Below, in pieces: positions 8,130 through 16,974 of a DNA stretch of 64,000 nt (its first letter is position 1; every line of letters starts with the position of its first letter). The notes beneath the pieces were generated by a model. The model was not told the origin of the DNA. It saw only the letters and a list, made by a program, of their open reading frames with translations, and did not search any database. The DNA lies in contig CALLSD010000062.1 in assembly GCA_938014245.1 (NCBI GenBank), positions 1 to 64,000 of the forward strand, in the 5' to 3' direction. Source of the DNA: an uncultured Actinomyces sp. (GTDB taxonomy: Bacteria > Actinomycetota > Actinomycetes > Actinomycetales > Actinomycetaceae). A program made the translations under genes and the position numbers.

Positions 8130-9476
8130 TCACTTTTCGTCTGCGAGTTCTTCGCCGGCCTTCTCGACCTCGGCGACAGTCTCGGCTGCCGCTTCTTCAG
8201 CAGCAGCTTCATCCTCAAGGCCGAGGAATTCGCTCAGGTCAACGGGGTTGCCCTCGGTGTCCTTCACGGTTACCTCACGCAGAACCTCGATGAGAGCCTT
8301 TGCACGGCCCAGATCGGCGACCACTGCGGAGATCTGCTGCGGATCCGAGAAGAGGCGGTTGATGTCCATGCCGTAGTTCTGGGACATCTGGATGGCGTAG
8401 TCGAAGAGTTCCTGCTGGCCAACCTGAACTTCGTTCTTCTTGGCGAGTTCTTCGGCGAGGATCTCGGTGCGGTATTCCTTCTCGATGGCCGCGCGAACTT
8501 CCTTCTTTTCCTTCGCGGAAGCGTCTGCGCCCAGTCGGTGGTTGAGCTCGAGCTCGATCACGGACTCGGGGAGGAGGATTTCGGTGCGCGAAAGCAGCTC
8601 GTCAACGAGGCGATCGCGTGCCTGCAGTGCCTGCTGCGAAGTCTTGGTCTGTGCGGCCTGCTTCTTGAGGTCTTCCATGAGCTCATCGATGGTATCGAAT
8701 TCGGAAACCATCTGCGCGAAATCGTCGTCGGCCTCGGGAAGCTCACGCTCCTTGACGGACTTGACGGTGATGGTCACCTCGGCCTCTTCACCTTCGTGCT
8801 CACCGCCCTTGAGGGTGGAGGTGAAGGTGACAACGTCGCCCGCGTGGGTCTTGCGCAGCGCGGTGTCCTGGCCGTCGAGCATGGTGCCCGAACCGATTTC
8901 GTAGGAAACGTCAGAGACGGAGTCAACCTCTTCACCGTTGATGGTGGCAACCAGGTCAATGGTGGTGAAGTCGCCGGTCTTTGCCTGGCGCTTGATGGGC
9001 TTGAGGGAAGCAAAACGACCACGCAGAGCGTCAAGCTCAGCCTGAACGTCTTCATCGGTGACCTCAACGGAGTCAACTTCGATGACGGTGTCCTTGCCGT
9101 ACTCGGGTAGTTCGAAGGAAGGAACGACGTCAACCTCAGCGGTGAAAACGACCTGGCCGGTCAGTTCGCCACTGGTCGAGGGGATCTCGGTGACCTCGAC
9201 ATCGGGCTGGGACATGGGGCGCAGTTCGTGCTCGGACACGGCAGCGGAGTACTGGCCGGGAAGAACCTCATTGACGACCTGCTCGATGACGGCTGCACGG
9301 CCGAAACGCTGGTCGATGATGCGAGCGGGAACGTGACCCTTACGGAAGCCGGGGATGGACACCTGATTGGCGATGCTCTTGTACGCCTTGTCCATTTCTG
9401 ACTTCAGTTCCTCAACGGGGATTTCAACAGTCAGACGAACCTTGGTGGGCTCGAGGGTCTCTACAGTGCTCTTCAC
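8130..9476 (-). CDS. tig: Trigger factor
   Basis: A 448-residue ribosome-associated chaperone with peptidyl-prolyl isomerase activity. The ribosome-binding signature GFRKGHVP is at 43-50. It is followed by an FKBP-type domain (about 150-240), a long helical C-terminal domain and an acidic Ala/Glu-rich tail. The frame is open further upstream, but the GTG at 9476 is chosen. It has CTGGAG seven to eight bases upstream, and the protein then begins like other trigger factors (VKSTVETLEPTKVRLTV). Adjacent clpP1/clpP2/clpX is the classic context. Confidence 0.95.
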   Translation of the reverse strand: MKSTVETLEPTKVRLTVEIPVEELKSEMDKAYKSIANQVSIPGFRKGHVPARIIDQRFGRAAVIEQVVNEVLPGQYSAAVSEHELRPMSQPDVEVTEIPSTSGELTGQVVFTAEVDVVPSFELPEYGKDTVIEVDSVEVTDEDVQAELDALRGRFASLKPIKRQAKTGDFTTIDLVATINGEEVDSVSDVSYEIGSGTMLDGQDTALRKTHAGDVVTFTSTLKGGEHEGEEAEVTITVKSVKERELPEADDDFAQMVSEFDTIDELMEDLKKQAAQTKTSQQALQARDRLVDELLSRTEILLPESVIELELNHRLGADASAKEKKEVRAAIEKEYRTEILAEELAKKNEVQVGQQELFDYAIQMSQNYGMDINRLFSDPQQISAVVADLGRAKALIEVLREVTVKDTEGNPVDLSEFLGLEDEAAAEEAAAETVAEVEKAGEELADEK

Positions 9477-9640
9477 GTGGATTCTCCAGGTCTTTTCTTG
9501 GGACGCCAAAACGGCGTATTTCAACTGAACTAGTCTACGACAGCACCCGCCAAAGCTGCTAGCTGGCTGTGGGCTTCACATTTTTCGCCCGCGAGAAGCT
9601 GGCCAATTGACGAGGCCGTGGCCGGGCTGGCAATAAAAAG

Positions 9641-9714
9641 TCGGGGTGACAGGATTTGAACCTGCGACCCTCTGCTCCCAAAGCAGATGCGCTACCAAGC
9701 TGCGCTACACCCCG
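9641..9714 (-). tRNA. tRNA-Pro (anticodon UGG)
   Basis: A full cloverleaf reads on the minus strand: acceptor CGGGGTG pairing with CACCCCG, anticodon loop TTTGGGA (TGG), T-loop GTTCAAAT, and discriminator A. CCA is not encoded. Confidence 0.96.
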
Positions 9715-9737
9715 TGAGACTGTCGTCTGCGGATCCC

Positions 9738-9791
9738 ATAATACGGGACTTCACCCTAAATTTCGCAATCGCACAAACAATCAGGTAATAT
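9738..9791. promoter_or_regulatory. Overlapping divergent tRNA promoters
   Basis: For tRNA-Gly (plus) there is TAATAT at 9786-9791, ten bases before the tRNA, with TTCGCA 18 bp upstream (9762-9767). For tRNA-Pro (minus) there is TATTAT (9738-9743) with TTGCGA at 9763-9768, a 19-bp spacer. The two -35 boxes overlap, so the promoters probably compete. Confidence 0.5.
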
Positions 9792-9801
9792 CGATCCGCA
9801 C

Positions 9802-9872
<71 letters not shown>

Positions 9873-9877
9873 CTGAA

Positions 9878-9907
9878 AAAGGAGCCCCGGTTTTCCGGGG
9901 CTCCTTT
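9878..9907 (+). terminator. Intrinsic terminator after tRNA-Gly
   Basis: A perfect stem AAAGGAGCCCCGG / CCGGGGCTCCTTT closes on a TTTT loop. It begins six bases after tRNA-Gly and 36 bp from the convergent alcohol dehydrogenase stop, so it may serve both strands. Confidence 0.85.
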
Positions 9908-9943
9908 CGCATACTTACTAGAACATTCCTCAGCGCAACTGGC

Positions 9944-10987
9944 CTAGAACGTCGAAGTATCGATGACGAAGCGATAGCGCACTTTCGAGGCCACAACTTT
10001 GTCGTAGGCCTCGGTAATGGAATCACCATCGATGATCTCAATGACGGGACGCACGCCGTGCTGGGCGCAGAACTCCAGCATTTCCTGAGTCTCTGCAATT
10101 CCTCCGATAAGAGATCCGGTCACAATCTTGCTGCCGTTAATCACAGCTCGCATGGGGATGACCATGGGATTGTCGGGCAGGCCAACATCCACAAAGACAC
10201 CGAAGGGTTTCAGTGCTCGCACAAGGCCCGGGTAATCCAGATCGTCCGCACTCACCGTGCAGACAATCAGATCGAAAGTTGAGGCCAAGGACTCGATTGT
10301 CCCCTCTTCTGAAGTCGCGTAGAAGGCGGTGGCACCAAACTTACGCGCGTCCGCTTCTTTAGAACGTCCGTGAGAAATCACAGAAACTTCCGCGCCCATC
10401 GCAGCCGCGATCTGAACACCCATATGTCCGAGGCCACCCATGCCAACGATGGCGACCTTCTTTCCCGGTCCGGCCCCCCATCGGCGCAGCGGCGAATACA
10501 TGGTGATTCCTGCGCACATCAAAGGAGCTGCATCACTGAGCTCCATTTCGTCGGGAACATGGCAGCCAAAATCTGCACGTACCGTCATTGCCTGGGCATA
10601 GCCTCCAGCGGTCGGCTTCCCATCAGGACCCGCACGGAAAGTCCAGTAGGCATGAGGATTATTGCAGAACTGTTCATGCCCGTCGGTGCAGTACTCGCAC
10701 TGCCTGCACGAGCCCTGCAAACAACCGACGCCGATCCTGTCCCCTACCTTGAAATTCGTGACTCCTTCGCCGACCTTGGTCACCACGCCGGCGATCTCAT
10801 GTCCACCCACGAAGGGGTACGGGATAGGCCCCCATTCGCTGCGTGCAGTGTGGATATCTGAGTGGCAGATTCCGGCATATTTAATGTCGAAGAGCACTTC
10901 TCCGGGACCGGGCTCACGGATATCAATGATGGTTGGGTGAAAAATCGAACGAGGGTCATCGCAGGCATATGCGCGAACCTTGGGCAT
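9944..10987 (-). CDS. Zinc-dependent alcohol dehydrogenase (MDR family, YahK/CAD-like)
   Basis: A 347-residue medium-chain NAD(P)-dependent dehydrogenase that interconverts alcohols and aldehydes. Catalytic zinc ligands are C41 and H63-E64 (GGHE), with a third cysteine in LMCAGITMY. The structural zinc lobe has C94, C97, C100 and C108. The nucleotide-binding GMGGLGHMG follows at mid-protein. The start is the ATG at 10987 with AAGGAG seven bases upstream; the longer frame reaches into the tRNA-His terminator and is rejected. Substrate is unknown. The CxxC lobe and GMGGLGHMG resemble cinnamyl alcohol dehydrogenase/YahK enzymes. Confidence 0.9.
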   Translation of the reverse strand: MPKVRAYACDDPRSIFHPTIIDIREPGPGEVLFDIKYAGICHSDIHTARSEWGPIPYPFVGGHEIAGVVTKVGEGVTNFKVGDRIGVGCLQGSCRQCEYCTDGHEQFCNNPHAYWTFRAGPDGKPTAGGYAQAMTVRADFGCHVPDEMELSDAAPLMCAGITMYSPLRRWGAGPGKKVAIVGMGGLGHMGVQIAAAMGAEVSVISHGRSKEADARKFGATAFYATSEEGTIESLASTFDLIVCTVSADDLDYPGLVRALKPFGVFVDVGLPDNPMVIPMRAVINGSKIVTGSLIGGIAETQEMLEFCAQHGVRPVIEIIDGDSITEAYDKVVASKVRYRFVIDTSTF

Positions 10988-11062
10988 CGTGAACTCCTTC
11001 GTCGACGCTACGTGTGCCAACTGCGCATCAACGCATTGCCGAAACTTTAGCACCGTAACATG

Positions 11063-11099
11063 AGAAAAGTCCCGAAACCAAAGGTTTCGGGACTTTTCT
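11063..11099 (-). terminator. Intrinsic terminator after tRNA-His
   Basis: A perfect 17-bp inverted repeat (11063-11079 with 11083-11099) closes on a three-base loop and ends in CTTTTCT. It sits five bases from tRNA-His, separating it from the dehydrogenase gene. Confidence 0.85.
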
Positions 11100-11104
11100 A
11101 TCCG

Positions 11105-11177
11105 GGTGGCTGACGGGACTCGAACCCGCGACGTCCTGGACCACAACCAGGTGCTCTACCAACTGAACTACAGCCAC
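11105..11177 (-). tRNA. tRNA-His (anticodon GUG)
   Basis: Acceptor GTGGCTG pairs with CAGCCAC, followed by C73. The base before position 1 reads G, so the histidine-specific G-1 is encoded. The anticodon loop TTGTGGT (GTG) and T-loop GTTCGAGT are present. Confidence 0.97.
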
Positions 11178-11294
11178 CATTGAGCGCTGCGAAAAACGCA
11201 ACGGGGAAACTCTAACATCAGTGCACGCAAAGTGAGAAATCAGAAACGATAAGCGTGGCACTTACCACGAAGTTCACTCCCTCAATACGTAAAA

Positions 11295-11327
11295 CCGGCT
11301 CCCCCATTGCAAAGGCAGGAGAGCCGG
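11295..11327 (-). terminator. Terminator of the gpsA-ddl-ATP-grasp run
   Basis: On the minus strand CCGGCTC, CC and a 13-base loop pair with GGGGAGCCGG, followed by TTTT. It lies 36 bp after the ATP-grasp stop. Confidence 0.55.
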
Positions 11328-11362
11328 AATTCACGTTGAACGCGTCCTTACCGCGCTCTCAC

Positions 11363-12280
11363 TCACCAGAAGGCGCGAGTCGAAATCGCGTCGGCGAAGT
11401 TATCCAGAGCGTCAGGCGTGGCAGAAAGGTACAGATCAGCATCGGTCGCTGAAACTTCCATGACTCGGAAGGAGCCTTCGCCGTCGGGGACCAAGTCCAC
11501 GCGGTTGTACAGAAGAAGCTCGTCGCGTCCTAGGCGTGCACGCATGTACTTGTGTAGAACTTGACGAATCTGCTCGCCCCATTGCCATGACTCAGCATCT
11601 GCGGGGCGCGCGGTAACCACGGCCTCGTGCATAGAAGGATCCGTGACGGAGGAAGGATGGAGAACCGCACGCTTTTCGACCGCGTGCGAAAGCAAGCCGT
11701 TGAAGAACACCAGGGAAATTTCGCCGTGCACGTCGATGTCCTCCAAGTAACGCTGGAGCATGACGGAGCGCCCCTCGTTCAAGAGGTCAATCGTCTGCGC
11801 CAAAGCAGCCTGACGCTGGAGAGTATCAATCGCTGTGTAGCGACCGATATCGCGAACACCAGAAGACACAGCAGGCTTGACAACGAAGTCACCAAGAGCA
11901 GGGAAACGTGAGTGCACCTGATGCTTGGAGAATCCATGCGAAGGCTCAAGCCACGTCGTCGGAATGACGGGGAGGCCGAGTTCTTCCATGTCCTTCAAGT
12001 AGTGCTTATCGGTGTTCCACTCGACAATATCGGCGTTGTTGAGCAGGCGCGGAACCGACTGCGCCCACGTAATAAACTCCTGGCGCTGCGTCGCATAGTC
12101 AGAAACCGAACGAAGGACGCACAATCCAGCTTTTTCCCAATCAACGGTGGGGTCATTCCACACCGCGATCTGGGGATCCATTCCGCGGTCAGCTAATGCG
12201 TCGGGAAGCCCACCTTCATCGGAGAAGAGTCCCGGCATGCTCGCGGAAGTAACAAGGGTGACCTTGGGTGTTTTCGTCAT
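11363..12280 (-). CDS. ATP-grasp protein, DcsG-like
   Basis: A 305-residue ATP-grasp fold protein. Visible motifs are a WNTDKHYLKDMEELGLPVIPT segment at the lid entry, the ATP-binding FVVKPAVSSGVRDIGRY, GEISLVFFNG, RVDLVPDGEGSF and a final metal-binding VMEVSATDADLYL. This overall pattern resembles the actinobacterial family that includes the D-cycloserine ring-closing enzyme DcsG, but many members have no assigned function. It follows ddl by nine bases with AGGTAGGA upstream of its ATG, so it is in the gpsA-ddl transcript. That suggests a peptide-, amino-acid- or wall-precursor-ligating role. No function is claimed. Confidence 0.75.
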   Translation of the reverse strand: MTKTPKVTLVTSASMPGLFSDEGGLPDALADRGMDPQIAVWNDPTVDWEKAGLCVLRSVSDYATQRQEFITWAQSVPRLLNNADIVEWNTDKHYLKDMEELGLPVIPTTWLEPSHGFSKHQVHSRFPALGDFVVKPAVSSGVRDIGRYTAIDTLQRQAALAQTIDLLNEGRSVMLQRYLEDIDVHGEISLVFFNGLLSHAVEKRAVLHPSSVTDPSMHEAVVTARPADAESWQWGEQIRQVLHKYMRARLGRDELLLYNRVDLVPDGEGSFRVMEVSATDADLYLSATPDALDNFADAISTRAFW

Positions 12281-12289
12281 GAAGATATC

Positions 12290-13426
12290 CTACCTTAGTC
12301 CCAGGGGACGACTCAGAGCCTCTTCAAGCAGCGAGGTCACCAGTTCCGTGTAGCTCATCCCAGCCTCGGCCCACACTCGCGGGTACAGGGACAAGCGAGT
12401 GAATCCAGGCATGGTATTCACTTCGTTGACGATGATTTCGTGAGTTGAATCGTCGTAGAAGAAGTCGACGCGCGCCAACCCCTCACATTCCAAGGCCTCG
12501 AAAGCCTTCAGGGCAATGCTCTGGATCCTCTGCGCGTCCTCGGCGAGAATGTCAGCCGGACACATCAAGGAGATCGCATCGGTGTCGACGTACTTGAGTG
12601 CGTAGTCGTAGAACTCCCCTTCGGGAACCCCAATCTCACCCAAGGGCGCAGCCATTGCCTCGCCACCGGCGGGCACGCGTACACCGCACTCAATCTCGCG
12701 ACCATGAGCCATGGCCTCGACAATGATGCGCGGGTCGTTCGCGGCTGCTTCCTTAATCGCAAGGTCCAGCTGATCGGGCGAATCAACGCGAGAAATACCC
12801 ACTGAGGAGCCTGCACGCGTGGGCTTAACAAAGACGGGGTATCCCAGAGCATCAATGCGCGAACGCACGTCCTGCGGATCCTTCGACCACTGTTTTTCGG
12901 TGACCAATTCCCAACGACCAACCGAAATCCCGGCCTCGGCAAGGACAGTCTTGGTCAGGTGCTTATCCATCGAGGCAGAACTTGAAGTTACGCCACAACC
13001 AACGTAGCGCACATCGGACATCTCGAAGAGGCCCTGGATTGTTCCGTCTTCGCCGTAAGGACCATGCAAGAGAGGCAGAACGACATCGATCACACCCAAA
13101 TCTTCAACTCCAACAATTTGGGCATTGTGATCTTCAGGAGACCTGTCATACGTGGTTTCAACAAGGCGGGCAAGGCCGGGAAGCAGGCTCACGCGGCTCA
13201 ATCCCGGCACAATCGTCGTATCCGAGGCCGTGCGAAGATCCACCAACTCCGGCTTATCATCCACGCGCACCCACTGCCCATCGCGCGTAATTCCAACGGC
13301 AAGGACATCAAAGCGCTCACGGTCAAGAGCATGAAGAACACCGGCAGCCGTCGCACAAGAGACCAAGTGTTCGCTGGAGCGTCCACCAAAAACAACGAGG
13401 ACGCGAGGACGTTTGACTTCACTCAT
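12290..13426 (-). CDS. ddl: D-alanine--D-alanine ligase
   Basis: A 378-residue ATP-grasp ligase that makes D-Ala-D-Ala for the peptidoglycan stem peptide. The N-terminal FGGRSSEHLVSC, the glycine-rich LLHGPYGEDGTIQG, the ATP-binding VFVKPTRAGSSVGISRV and the C-terminal ARVDFFYD...IIVNEVNTMPGFT are typical of Ddl. The longer open frame reaches into gpsA. The ATG at 13426 begins MSEVKRPRVLVVFGGRS and is the sensible start. It sits between gpsA (49 bp upstream) and the ATP-grasp gene. Confidence 0.95.
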   Translation of the reverse strand: MSEVKRPRVLVVFGGRSSEHLVSCATAAGVLHALDRERFDVLAVGITRDGQWVRVDDKPELVDLRTASDTTIVPGLSRVSLLPGLARLVETTYDRSPEDHNAQIVGVEDLGVIDVVLPLLHGPYGEDGTIQGLFEMSDVRYVGCGVTSSSASMDKHLTKTVLAEAGISVGRWELVTEKQWSKDPQDVRSRIDALGYPVFVKPTRAGSSVGISRVDSPDQLDLAIKEAAANDPRIIVEAMAHGREIECGVRVPAGGEAMAAPLGEIGVPEGEFYDYALKYVDTDAISLMCPADILAEDAQRIQSIALKAFEALECEGLARVDFFYDDSTHEIIVNEVNTMPGFTRLSLYPRVWAEAGMSYTELVTSLLEEALSRPLGLR

Positions 13427-13475
13427 GGGGTCAAGATTACCGCGAGAATCGACCTTGCCCGCACTGTGCGCGCCT

Positions 13476-14492
13476 TCAGACCAGCTCAATTTTCCACCCA
13501 TCCATCTTTCGTGGACGCGAGAGCAACATGTTCCCCATGTCGTTAATTCCCGCGCGCCCCTCAACAACTTCAACAACTGCGGTCGTAATCGGCATGTCTA
13601 CGCCAATCGATTGGGCAAGCTGCAGAATTGGAATCGCCGAGGCCACGCCTTCCACGACACCCGCAGAAGCAGCAAGAGCATCCTCAACACTCATGCCCGT
13701 CCCAACTCGATGTCCGAAAGCAAAATTTCTGGACAGCGTGGTCGAACAGGTTGCGATTAAGTCGCCAATTCCTGCGAGCCCCGCAAAGGTTGCCGGATCT
13801 GCGCCCAAGGCAGTGCCCAGACGCGTCATTTCTGCGAGGCCACGCGTCATCAAGGTCGAGCGGGTGTTAATTCCTAAACCAAGCCCCTCCGCCGCACCAA
13901 TCGCGACGGCGATAACGTTCTTCGTCGCGCCGGCAATTTCTGTGCCAATCACATCCGAGGACAGATAGGGGCGGAAATAAGAGTTGTGGCAGACTCCCGC
14001 AATTTCCTTGGCTAATTCAAGGTTGCTCGAGGCGACAACGGTTGCTGTCGGTTGGTGCACCGCAATTTCACGCGAGAGGTTAGGCCCGGAAAGAACCGCG
14101 ATCCGATCGTGTCCCACACCAGAAGCTTCACTCAACACCTCATCCACGCGCTTGAGCGAGCCCAGCTCAAGGCCCTTGGCCAGTGAGAGTAGCGCAGTTT
14201 CATTTCCGAGGCTGGGGCGCGCTGCCTCGAGAGTCGCGCGTACCGCTTTGACGGGGATTGCAACGATGAGAAGATCCGCGCCATCAACGGCCTGGCGAAG
14301 ATCACAGGTCGCGCTAATCGACTCGGAGAGAACCAGGTCGGGAACATAGCGAGGATTTTCATGCGAGTTGATCGCGGAGACGATCTCTGGATTGCGTCCC
14401 CACATAGTGACAGCGTGTCCAGCATCTGCAAGAACCTGGGCAAAAGTGGTTCCCCACGCGCCCGTGCCCAGCACGCTCATTCGTGTCATCAT
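13476..14492 (-). CDS. gpsA: NAD(P)-dependent glycerol-3-phosphate dehydrogenase
   Basis: A cytoplasmic enzyme of about 338 residues that reduces dihydroxyacetone phosphate to sn-glycerol-3-phosphate for phospholipid synthesis. The N-terminal Rossmann motif GTGAWGTT, LSLAKGLE, the SGPNLSREIA loop and the active-site helix EIAGATKNVIAVAIGAAEG are all present. Four in-frame ATGs crowd the start (14498, 14492, 14489, 14480). GGGAGAGG ends at 14500, so 14492 or 14489 has proper spacing and 14498 does not. It is grouped with plsC and ddl in the usual actinobacterial order. Confidence 0.95.
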   Translation of the reverse strand: MMTRMSVLGTGAWGTTFAQVLADAGHAVTMWGRNPEIVSAINSHENPRYVPDLVLSESISATCDLRQAVDGADLLIVAIPVKAVRATLEAARPSLGNETALLSLAKGLELGSLKRVDEVLSEASGVGHDRIAVLSGPNLSREIAVHQPTATVVASSNLELAKEIAGVCHNSYFRPYLSSDVIGTEIAGATKNVIAVAIGAAEGLGLGINTRSTLMTRGLAEMTRLGTALGADPATFAGLAGIGDLIATCSTTLSRNFAFGHRVGTGMSVEDALAASAGVVEGVASAIPILQLAQSIGVDMPITTAVVEVVEGRAGINDMGNMLLSRPRKMDGWKIELV

Positions 14493-14561
14493 TGTCATTC
14501 CTCTCCCATCCGCCTCAACCCTACTAGGATAAAGACACGCGACGTGCCCAAGGAGGAGCTC

Positions 14562-15182
14562 ATGTCTAAACGCGCAGCCCTATCTGCCCTCGTTCTTGTG
14601 ACGACAGCTGTATTGTGCGGGTGCTCCCCTACCCCATCGCAAAGCGACGCTTCAAGCGCGCCCACGGCCTCGGCAAGCAGCCAATCCCCGTCGCTTGCCC
14701 CTAGTACCAGCGCAAGTACATCGGTGACTCCCAGTACGTGGGAGAGCATTGAACCCCGTTTCCCACAGCAATCCCTTGGCAAAGAAGACGCCAACCACGC
14801 ACCGGTCTTCCACGACATGCGCGTAGGAGACCACGACGGTTTTTACCGCGTTGTCGTTGAGTTCACTGGAAGCGATGACGTGGGATGGCTCGGAGGGTGG
14901 ACGACCTCCCCGCTCACCCAGGGCAAGGGAGATCCCATCGATTTGGGAACGCCCGTGTATCTTGATCTCAATCTTCAAGGCGGGGCTATGCCCGTGAGCG
15001 AGGAACTAGCAGCCAACTATTACAAAGGCCCCAAAACCCTTGATATCGGGCCGATACGCGTACTCGAGAATGGAACTTTCGAGGCCGATACTCACATCGT
15101 CATCGGAATGGACCGAAAGCGTGAGGTCACCTTGAGTGCGCTCAGCAGTCCCTCACGAGTCGTCATCGACATCGCGAAGTAA
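14562..15182 (+). CDS. AMIN-like-domain lipoprotein
   Basis: A 206-residue secreted lipoprotein. The signal peptide MSKRAALSALVLVTTAVLCG ends at a lipobox LCGC (cysteine 21). It is followed by a Ser/Thr/Ala/Pro-rich linker of about 45 residues and a C-terminal beta-rich domain with YRVVVEFTG, GWLGGW and SPSRVVIDI. This matches the AMIN-like domain of actinobacterial lipoproteins. The ATG at 14562 has AGGAGGAG six bases upstream. It interrupts an otherwise minus-strand phospholipid/wall cluster. A role in binding the cell envelope is inferred only. Confidence 0.82.
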   Translation: MSKRAALSALVLVTTAVLCGCSPTPSQSDASSAPTASASSQSPSLAPSTSASTSVTPSTWESIEPRFPQQSLGKEDANHAPVFHDMRVGDHDGFYRVVVEFTGSDDVGWLGGWTTSPLTQGKGDPIDLGTPVYLDLNLQGGAMPVSEELAANYYKGPKTLDIGPIRVLENGTFEADTHIVIGMDRKREVTLSALSSPSRVVIDIAK

Positions 15183-15198
15183 CACAAGGACTTCGGCG

Positions 15199-15921
15199 CT
15201 AGTAGTCGACGCGTTCCTTGAGCTTGCGATCCCACACGCCTGTGGGGGCTTCTTCCCCGCGAAGGGCGGCAACTTCCTCGATCATCACGCGCTGAATTCG
15301 TTTGGTTGCTTCTTCGACGGCCTCGTGGTCGGCTGAGCCAGATTCGCGGCACAGATCCTGAAGGGGAATCGGATCACCGATACGCACCGAGACTCGCCTG
15401 CGTGGACGGAAGTCAATGAGTGCAGAACCCGAGCGCATGATCTTCTGTTCTCCCCAGTGAATAAAGGGGATCACCGCCGCGCCGGTGTCCAAGGCAAGTC
15501 GCGCAGCGCCCGTCTTGATCCGCATCGGCCACAAATCGGGGTCCAAAGTCAGCGTGCCTTCCGGATAAATGGCCACGCATTCGCCCTCGCGAAGGGCCTG
15601 AGCTGCCGAAGCAAGAATGGCACCCGGGTCCTTGGCGCGTCGGTTTACCGGCAGAAGCTTCATCTGGCGCATCGCACCGCCTAGGAGTGGCACTTTGAAA
15701 AGCTCAGACTTCGCCATGATTCGAACGGGAATATCGGCTTTCATCATGACCCACAGCAGGCAAACCGGATCGATGTTTGACAGGTGGTTGCACACCAGTA
15801 GAAAACCGCCCTCGCGCGGAAGCTTATCGAGGCCTTCCACGTCGATTTTTGTCCACGGAACCATGAAGGTACGGAAGACGCCTCGCGCGAAACGGTAGAA
15901 ACCTGTGAGCCGGTGAGTCAT
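15199..15921 (-). CDS. plsC: 1-acyl-sn-glycerol-3-phosphate acyltransferase
   Basis: A 240-residue membrane-associated LPLAT-family enzyme that acylates lysophosphatidic acid. The catalytic motif NHLSNID gives H46 and D51, and the phosphate-binding motif YPEGTLT gives E121-G122. A hydrophobic N-terminal segment precedes them. It is 64 bp downstream of the diacylglycerol-kinase-like gene and close to gpsA, so three glycerolipid genes cluster here. Confidence 0.92.
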   Translation of the reverse strand: MTHRLTGFYRFARGVFRTFMVPWTKIDVEGLDKLPREGGFLLVCNHLSNIDPVCLLWVMMKADIPVRIMAKSELFKVPLLGGAMRQMKLLPVNRRAKDPGAILASAAQALREGECVAIYPEGTLTLDPDLWPMRIKTGAARLALDTGAAVIPFIHWGEQKIMRSGSALIDFRPRRRVSVRIGDPIPLQDLCRESGSADHEAVEEATKRIQRVMIEEVAALRGEEAPTGVWDRKLKERVDY

Positions 15922-15985
15922 GTGTGTAGTCTAACGAAGCGGGCACGCGGGTAAAAACGCTGCTCCCCACCCGGCACGTGTTTTT

Positions 15986-16963
15986 CTATGCGAAAACGCG
16001 AAAAACCCCAGGTTGAACCGAAATCTCAACGGATCCGTGCGCAACCTGATCGCCGTCTCCCATCGCAATCAGTCCGGCGCTATCAAGGATTTTGACTTGG
16101 CTGACCGTCTCCACATGCACAATCGGGTCATCGACGCGCCGGGTTGCAAGTACCCGCGCCAAAACGCGGATCGCTTGGTGTTTTGGTACCGGGTCAACGG
16201 TGAGAAGCTCAAGCTTGCCGTCACTCGGATTGGACGTGGGAACGATGTTGATTCCACCGCCAAACCATCCCGAGTTTGAGACGGAGACCAACCACCCGCG
16301 GATACGCCGCACCTGGCCATCAACCTCGATTTCCATGGTCCGAGGCTTGAACTTGGCCAGCGCGCATACCGCTCCCCACGCGTATGCGAGCGTCCCGGAA
16401 CTGAAAGGCGACTCGTTCCCAATCTGATTGGCAAGTGCATCAAGACCAAAAGAAACTAAGCCAAGAACCTGCGATGCCTCACCGGAGCGCGCGCCCTGTG
16501 CGTCTAAATTCTGCGCTTCGCCTGCATGAGCAAGCGGCGCGACCCTCATAGCATCCACATCGCGAAAACGCCCAATGGTGCCCGCCTGCGGCGAAACGAT
16601 CTCCGAGGCCTGGGGAAGCTTGCGGATATGCGCCAGCGCATCCGTCCCAATCCCTAGACAGCGGCACAAGTCATTGCCCCGCCCGCCAGGAAGAGGGATC
16701 ACCGTCCCGCCTCGTTTCCCAACCTCAGAGGCGATGTGAGCGATATACCCATCGCCGCCAAACACCCCAACCCACTGGTGCGTCGACGCGGCAGCAAGCT
16801 GGCCCGGATCGTCCTCACGATGAGTAACAACCACCTCGACTTCCCATCCGCGTTCGCGCAGGAGCGCCGCAGCTTGGGGTGCGAGACGCAGCGCTCGGCC
16901 TCGGCCAGAAAGAGCAGAGACGAAGAGCTGTAAGGAGGGCGCTGAAGGGTCCACGAAAGGCAC
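15986..16963 (-). CDS. Diacylglycerol kinase-family lipid kinase
   Basis: A 325-residue protein of the DagK_cat/YegS family. The nucleotide motif VFGGDGYIAHIAS and the following PLPGGRGNDLCRCLG are clear, with the C-terminal beta-sandwich ending in GDGDQVAHGSVEISVQPGVFRV. It probably phosphorylates diacylglycerol or a related lipid, returning it to phosphatidate synthesis. Its start lies 11 bp after the murA stop, so it is likely co-transcribed with murA and plsC. Exact lipid is not shown by sequence. Confidence 0.85.
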   Translation of the reverse strand: MPFVDPSAPSLQLFVSALSGRGRALRLAPQAAALLRERGWEVEVVVTHREDDPGQLAAASTHQWVGVFGGDGYIAHIASEVGKRGGTVIPLPGGRGNDLCRCLGIGTDALAHIRKLPQASEIVSPQAGTIGRFRDVDAMRVAPLAHAGEAQNLDAQGARSGEASQVLGLVSFGLDALANQIGNESPFSSGTLAYAWGAVCALAKFKPRTMEIEVDGQVRRIRGWLVSVSNSGWFGGGINIVPTSNPSDGKLELLTVDPVPKHQAIRVLARVLATRRVDDPIVHVETVSQVKILDSAGLIAMGDGDQVAHGSVEISVQPGVFRVFA

Positions 16964-16974
16964 TTGGGGAAAGC

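Noticed and set aside
14493..14498. First ATG of gpsA at 14498
   Set aside because: The GGGAGAGG site ends one base before it, too close for initiation; 14492 or 14489 fits.
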